A DNA stretch of 9,632 nucleotides from SZUA-521 sp041738285. GTDB lineage: Bacteria > Pseudomonadota > Gammaproteobacteria > Pseudomonadales > Azotimanducaceae. Below the pieces are notes generated by a model. That model made no database searches, was not told where the DNA came from, and saw only the letters and a program-made list of their open reading frames with translations. The stretch lies in contig JBGSQB010000020.1 in the NCBI GenBank assembly GCA_041738285.1, forward strand, positions 1 to 9,632, in the 5' to 3' direction. How positions within the stretch are numbered: the first letter of the stretch is position 1; the number at the start of each line of letters is the position of its first letter. Of the stretch, positions 7,166-9,632 are shown piece by piece. A program made the translations under genes and the position numbers.

Positions 7166-8383
7166 TTAGATTTCGCGCACCGGTTGATACGTCAGGACGA
7201 TTCCGACGGCATTGCCCGATGCGGTGCCGTCGTCCTGTCTGTCGATCCACTGGTATCGGTAGTAAGTGCCGATCGACCATGCGGGATCTAAAGACCAGTT
7301 GAGTTCCGCGCCGAGCGATGCGTAGTCACGATCTCTGAACGATTGGCCTTCGATCGTCTCGGTGCGATAGGCGTCTGCCGTGACCGCATAGCCCCAGCGA
7401 TCGGTCACAGCGGTATCCAGGCGCAGGTTGAATCGGTCCGTCTGATCGAGCGTGCCGTAGCCCGTCGGTCGCAGCGAGCGCTCCGCGGATGCGAACAGCA
7501 CGCCCACTTCGGTCTGCCGAAGGCCCCGCACCCGCAACAGGAAGCCGGAGTCGCCGTCGCTGTCGCGCTCGGCGTAACGCATGCCGACGTCGATGCCCGC
7601 GCTCGCGGTATCCGAGAATCGATGGTCCCAGCCGACCGTCGCGTCGTAGGCGTCGGTCTCGATGTCGTCCTGGGGATCGAATCTGGATGCACCGACGGTG
7701 ATGCGGGCCGTGTTCAGCTCGGACAGCGCAGTGCTGAGACCGAGCGTGACGCCTTGCAATTGACTGTCCTGCAGTTGGAACTGATCGGCGTCCTCGTAGG
7801 AGCGATCCTGAAAGTAGTAGCCGAGCGTCACTGACGACTGCTCGGTCAGCTGATAGCCGAACGACGGTCGCAAGTTGATCAGGTTACGTCGAATCTGTTC
7901 GCGCACGATGCCGTTGTCGGTATCGCCATTGCCGAGGTCGTCGTCAGGTGGCGGGGCGCCGCCGTCCACGCCGTCCAGCGGATCGCCGATGTCGCCGACG
8001 GTGCGCAGCAGCACATCGCGCCGATACGATCCTGCGAACCTGAGCCGACTGCGTTCACCGCGTGTGACTGCCACGAGTTGCGCATACTCGATGTCTTCGT
8101 TGTCGAGATCTTCGGCGCCGGCGTAGTTCACGACCGTCACACCGGCGGTGGCCCGCACTTCGGAAGATTCCGTGACCTGCCGAACAGTGCCCTCGCCGGT
8201 CACTGCGGTGACATAGGCGTCGTCCTCGTCTTCGCTCGTCAGCCGGGTGTTGTCTTCGTAGCTGCCCTCCGCGGCAACCTTGCCTTCACCGACCCACGCG
8301 CCGAAGGCTGGCTGAACGCCGAGGCCGCAGATCACCGCCATCAGGATCCGAGATCCGCATGCCGTCATCGGTCGTTTCATCAT
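7166..8383 (-). CDS. Outer-membrane beta-barrel protein, PEP-CTERM/exopolysaccharide locus type
   Basis: The 405-residue protein has a signal peptide (about 1-29, hydrophobic LMAVICGLGVQPAFGA, cleavage near FGA-W). The rest is alternating polar and aromatic strands (for example SVTLGYYFQDRSY, YDATVGWDHRF, WSIGTYYRYQWI, AVGIVLTYQPV), as in outer-membrane barrels. It resembles the uncharacterised barrel family common in PEP-CTERM polysaccharide loci (pepcterm_hypo_1/EpsL-like). Its role in export is inferred from context only. The C-terminus ends VREI, without the common terminal Phe. An Asp/Gly/Pro-rich insertion at about 130-158 looks like a long loop. The ATG at 8383 overlaps the TGA of the export gene (ATGA), indicating translational coupling; ATG at 8380 is a possible alternative. 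A 47-base gap follows to the chain-length gene. Confidence 0.82.
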   Translation of the reverse strand: MMKRPMTACGSRILMAVICGLGVQPAFGAWVGEGKVAAEGSYEDNTRLTSEDEDDAYVTAVTGEGTVRQVTESSEVRATAGVTVVNYAGAEDLDNEDIEYAQLVAVTRGERSRLRFAGSYRRDVLLRTVGDIGDPLDGVDGGAPPPDDDLGNGDTDNGIVREQIRRNLINLRPSFGYQLTEQSSVTLGYYFQDRSYEDADQFQLQDSQLQGVTLGLSTALSELNTARITVGASRFDPQDDIETDAYDATVGWDHRFSDTASAGIDVGMRYAERDSDGDSGFLLRVRGLRQTEVGVLFASAERSLRPTGYGTLDQTDRFNLRLDTAVTDRWGYAVTADAYRTETIEGQSFRDRDYASLGAELNWSLDPAWSIGTYYRYQWIDRQDDGTASGNAVGIVLTYQPVREI

Positions 8384-8952
8384 GGCACCACCACCACGTC
8401 ATCGGCTTGAAGAATGATGTTCTGTTCGAGCTTGCGACCCCGCTGTACCTGGCCGTAATCGAAGTCGAACACGACCTCTTTGCCGTTCTCGCGTCGCAAT
8501 ATTCGGATGTCCCCCTCGTTGGCGAACGGCGTGAGACCGCCGGCGAGCGTGATCGCCTGGAGCACGTCGACATAGCGACCGACGGTGTACTGGCCGGGTG
8601 TGCGTACTTTGCCGTTGACGTAGATGCGCAGGCCTTTGAGCTCGAGCACCGAGACGGTGACTACGGCATCGGGAATAAAGCGAGCGAGTCGGGCGGCGAT
8701 GTCGGCCTCGACTTCTTTCGGCGTTTTACCCGCGGCTTGAACATCGCCCGCCAGCGGAAACGAGAACCCACCGTCGGGTCGAACGACAACCTTCTGATCG
8801 AGACCTTCTTCCTTCCAGACGGTCACACCGAGTACGTCCTCGGCACTGATGCGATATTCGGGCGGTGCCCCTTCGGCACTGGCGCCGGTCTCGGCGGCCT
8901 GTGCGCTCGCGAATGCCAATGTCACGATCAGGCACATGGCGCGACGCAACAT
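8380..8952 (-). CDS. Polysaccharide export protein (Poly_export + SLBB, PEP-CTERM type)
   Basis: This periplasmic/outer-membrane component of the export apparatus is Wza-related but short: 190 residues from ATG at 8952. The signal peptide MLRRAMCLIVTLAFASAQA ends near residue 19. The Poly_export domain begins YRISAEDVLGVTVW at 33-46, with VVRPDGGFSFPLAG at 56-69 marking its core. An SLBB domain follows at about 108-185 (IYVNGKVRTPGQY at 110-122, AITLAGGLTPFA at 133-144). The single cysteine (C7) is not in a lipobox, so unlike Wza it does not look like a lipoprotein. The lack of Wza's additional SLBB domain and C-terminal helix fits the small export proteins of PEP-CTERM loci. It is the first gene of the operon and overlaps the barrel gene by 4 bases. 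Upstream starts at 8982 (TTG), 8979 (ATG) and 9054 (GTG) are in frame; 8952 gives the cleanest signal peptide. Confidence 0.9.
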   Translation of the reverse strand: MLRRAMCLIVTLAFASAQAAETGASAEGAPPEYRISAEDVLGVTVWKEEGLDQKVVVRPDGGFSFPLAGDVQAAGKTPKEVEADIAARLARFIPDAVVTVSVLELKGLRIYVNGKVRTPGQYTVGRYVDVLQAITLAGGLTPFANEGDIRILRRENGKEVVFDFDYGQVQRGRKLEQNIILQADDVVVVP

Positions 8953-9232
8953 CTCGGGTCTCCATACTCGGCAAAGCATCAATTTCGCACTCCTTCCAGA
9001 GAAAGCCCCAAGATACCGCTTATGCCTGACGGGTTCAGCATCCCCACGCACCACGCCGCGGATACGGTTAGGCCTCGCTCTCGGCCAGGCTTCGCTAAGG
9101 GGCGAAAACGTTACCGTCAGGCGGGCTGTTCAATGGCCAGGAAGTGTAGGAAACCTGACCGGGTACCCGTAGAACGACTATGTAAGAAACGTAGGCCTGA
9201 GCGCATCCGTGCGCACACGTTTGGAGCGAGCG
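8953..9232 (-). promoter_or_regulatory. Leader/control region upstream of the export operon
   Basis: No gene is supported in these 280 bases, and the main operon promoter must lie here or further upstream. Visible elements: a two-copy repeat TGTARGAAAC on the plus strand (9145-9154 and 9181-9190, 36 bases apart); a perfect 10-bp palindrome CGGGTACCCG between them (9160-9169); a partial sigma-54-like GG-N10-GC on the minus strand (9139-9124, TGGCCATTGAACAGCC, without the usual TTGC); and an inverted repeat TTCGC-N6-GCGAA (9091-9106). No good sigma-70 -35/-10 pair was found. The repeats flanking a palindrome, just upstream of the sigma-54-like site, could be activator sites, but this is inference. 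Confidence 0.35.
8960..8963 (-). promoter_or_regulatory. Ribosome binding site for the ATG at 8952
   Basis: GGAG on the minus strand is seven bases before ATG 8952. A stronger GGAAGGAG at 8990-8997 lies seven bases before TTG 8982 and ten before ATG 8979. The start is therefore ambiguous between a 190-residue and a 199- or 200-residue precursor; the mature protein is the same. Confidence 0.4.
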
Positions 9233-9253
9233 AAACGGCACCGGGCGGCGCCG
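9233..9253 (-). terminator. Possible rho-independent terminator after the surface-protein fragment
   Basis: On the minus strand CGGCGCC-GCCC-GGTGCCG forms a 7-bp stem (one G-U pair) with a 4-base loop, followed by TTT. It starts about ten bases after the stop codon at 9264. The T-tract is short, so termination may be weak; position and shape fit separating this gene from the export operon. Confidence 0.4.
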
Positions 9254-9263
9254 CGGCGCGCCT

Positions 9264-9629
9264 TCATCGAATCATTTTCGATGCCTCGTTCGATAGCGCG
9301 CCCTGGGCACCACCGACCGTCAGCGGTGCTACCGCGAAATAGAATGTGCCCGGCGACAACGACAACGTATGGCTGCGGGCGTCCGGGTCGTTCAAGTCGA
9401 GCTGGCTGCCGTAGGTGCGTGGCGCGGTGCCATAGAACAGCCGATACCCGGTGACGCCGTCCGGTGTCGTATCCCCGTTGGGTGCGAGCCAGGACAAGCG
9501 CGCCGTGCGGGTCATGACGCTGCGGCTGGATACCGCAGAACCCCCGGGGCCCGTGCAGGTCAGTGTGAACGTCGTGTCGGCCGACAGCGGCCCGCGCGTG
9601 GCCGTGCCGCTCGGCGTGATCGGCATCAT
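9264..9629 (-). CDS. Ig-like/fibronectin-III-like surface protein fragment (N-terminally truncated or 5' part outside window)
   Basis: The open frame is 121 residues. Residues 4-40 look like the last strands of a bacterial Ig-like domain (PLSADTTFTLTCTGPGG at 14-30, with C25 lacking its usual upstream partner cysteine). Residues 41-118 form a fibronectin-III-like domain (ARLSWLAPNGDTTPDGVTGYRLFYG at 43-67, TFYFAVAPLTVGG at 95-107, ALSNEASKMI at the end). There is no signal peptide and no ribosome binding site can be seen. The codon directly before the ATG at 9629 is an in-frame TAG, the last three bases of the window, so the frame does not continue upstream. Half an Ig domain at the start is not a natural beginning, so a decayed or frameshifted gene is likely. 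It may have been a secreted or surface protein; the true extent cannot be judged here. Confidence 0.5.
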   Translation of the reverse strand: MMPITPSGTATRGPLSADTTFTLTCTGPGGSAVSSRSVMTRTARLSWLAPNGDTTPDGVTGYRLFYGTAPRTYGSQLDLNDPDARSHTLSLSPGTFYFAVAPLTVGGAQGALSNEASKMIR

Positions 9630-9632
9630 CTA

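Noticed and set aside
6237..7169. Plus-strand open frame of 310 codons opposite the chain-length gene
   Set aside because: It is the antisense shadow of a coiled-coil gene; its Leu/Arg-rich composition mirrors the opposite strand's Gln/Glu/Ala codons, and no domain is seen.
8932..8934. Cys7 of the export protein as a lipoprotein cysteine, as in Wza
   Set aside because: The preceding residues RRAM are not a lipobox, and the hydrophobic core follows the cysteine. Ordinary signal peptidase I cleavage near residue 19 fits better.
9091..9106. TTCGC-N6-GCGAA inverted repeat as a terminator or riboswitch element
   Set aside because: The stem is only 5 bp with no T-tract, and there is no conserved larger structure; it is mentioned only as part of the leader.
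8359..9342. Plus-strand open frame of 327 codons spanning the export gene and its leader
   Set aside because: It lies over a clear minus-strand gene with signal peptide and Poly_export/SLBB motifs. The product shows no fold, and it crosses the intergenic region with no start signal.

Overview
The window is a run of genes all read on the minus strand from a high-GC bacterium. It carries the core export and chain-length machinery of an exopolysaccharide locus of the XrtA/PEP-CTERM (exosortase A) type. The gene set, the gene style and the outer-membrane components point to a Gram-negative proteobacterium; I cannot name a genus from sequence alone. No RNA genes, CRISPR array or insertion sequence was seen.

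Layout in the direction of transcription (high to low coordinates). The far end (9629-9264) holds the tail of an Ig-like/fibronectin-III-like surface protein, apparently cut at its N-terminus, followed by a possible hairpin terminator (9253-9233). A leader of about 280 bases follows. Then comes a tightly packed series: a periplasmic/outer-membrane polysaccharide export protein (8952-8380), an outer-membrane beta-barrel protein overlapping it by 4 bases (8383-7166), a Wzc-like chain-length determinant with two membrane segments (7118-5454), a separate bacterial tyrosine autokinase (5439-4606), an ExeA-like AAA ATPase (4585-3590) and an extended SDR nucleotide-sugar epimerase/dehydratase (3538-2450). 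Gaps within this series are 14 to 51 bases, so it reads as one operon.

After a 143-base gap, a large secreted protein begins at 2306 and runs off the window at base 1, with 768 codons visible. It has a signal peptide, an Ig-like N-terminal domain, a glycoside-hydrolase-like barrel, a small C-terminal beta domain, two tandem-95/cadherin-like repeats and the start of a further, possibly carbohydrate-binding, domain. It is easy to miss because its frame has no stop inside the window.

How they may work together (inference from family knowledge): the chain-length protein, kinase and export protein form the envelope-spanning secretion apparatus. The beta-barrel protein and ATPase are regular companions in PEP-CTERM loci. 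The SDR enzyme would supply or modify a nucleotide sugar. The secreted glycosidase-like protein could trim, remodel or anchor the polymer or a surface layer. The exosortase, glycosyltransferases, flippase and polymerase are not in the window and would have to lie outside it. Family names are recognised from memory, with no database search. I see no clearly new system; the most interesting piece is the multidomain secreted glycosidase-like protein beside the locus.
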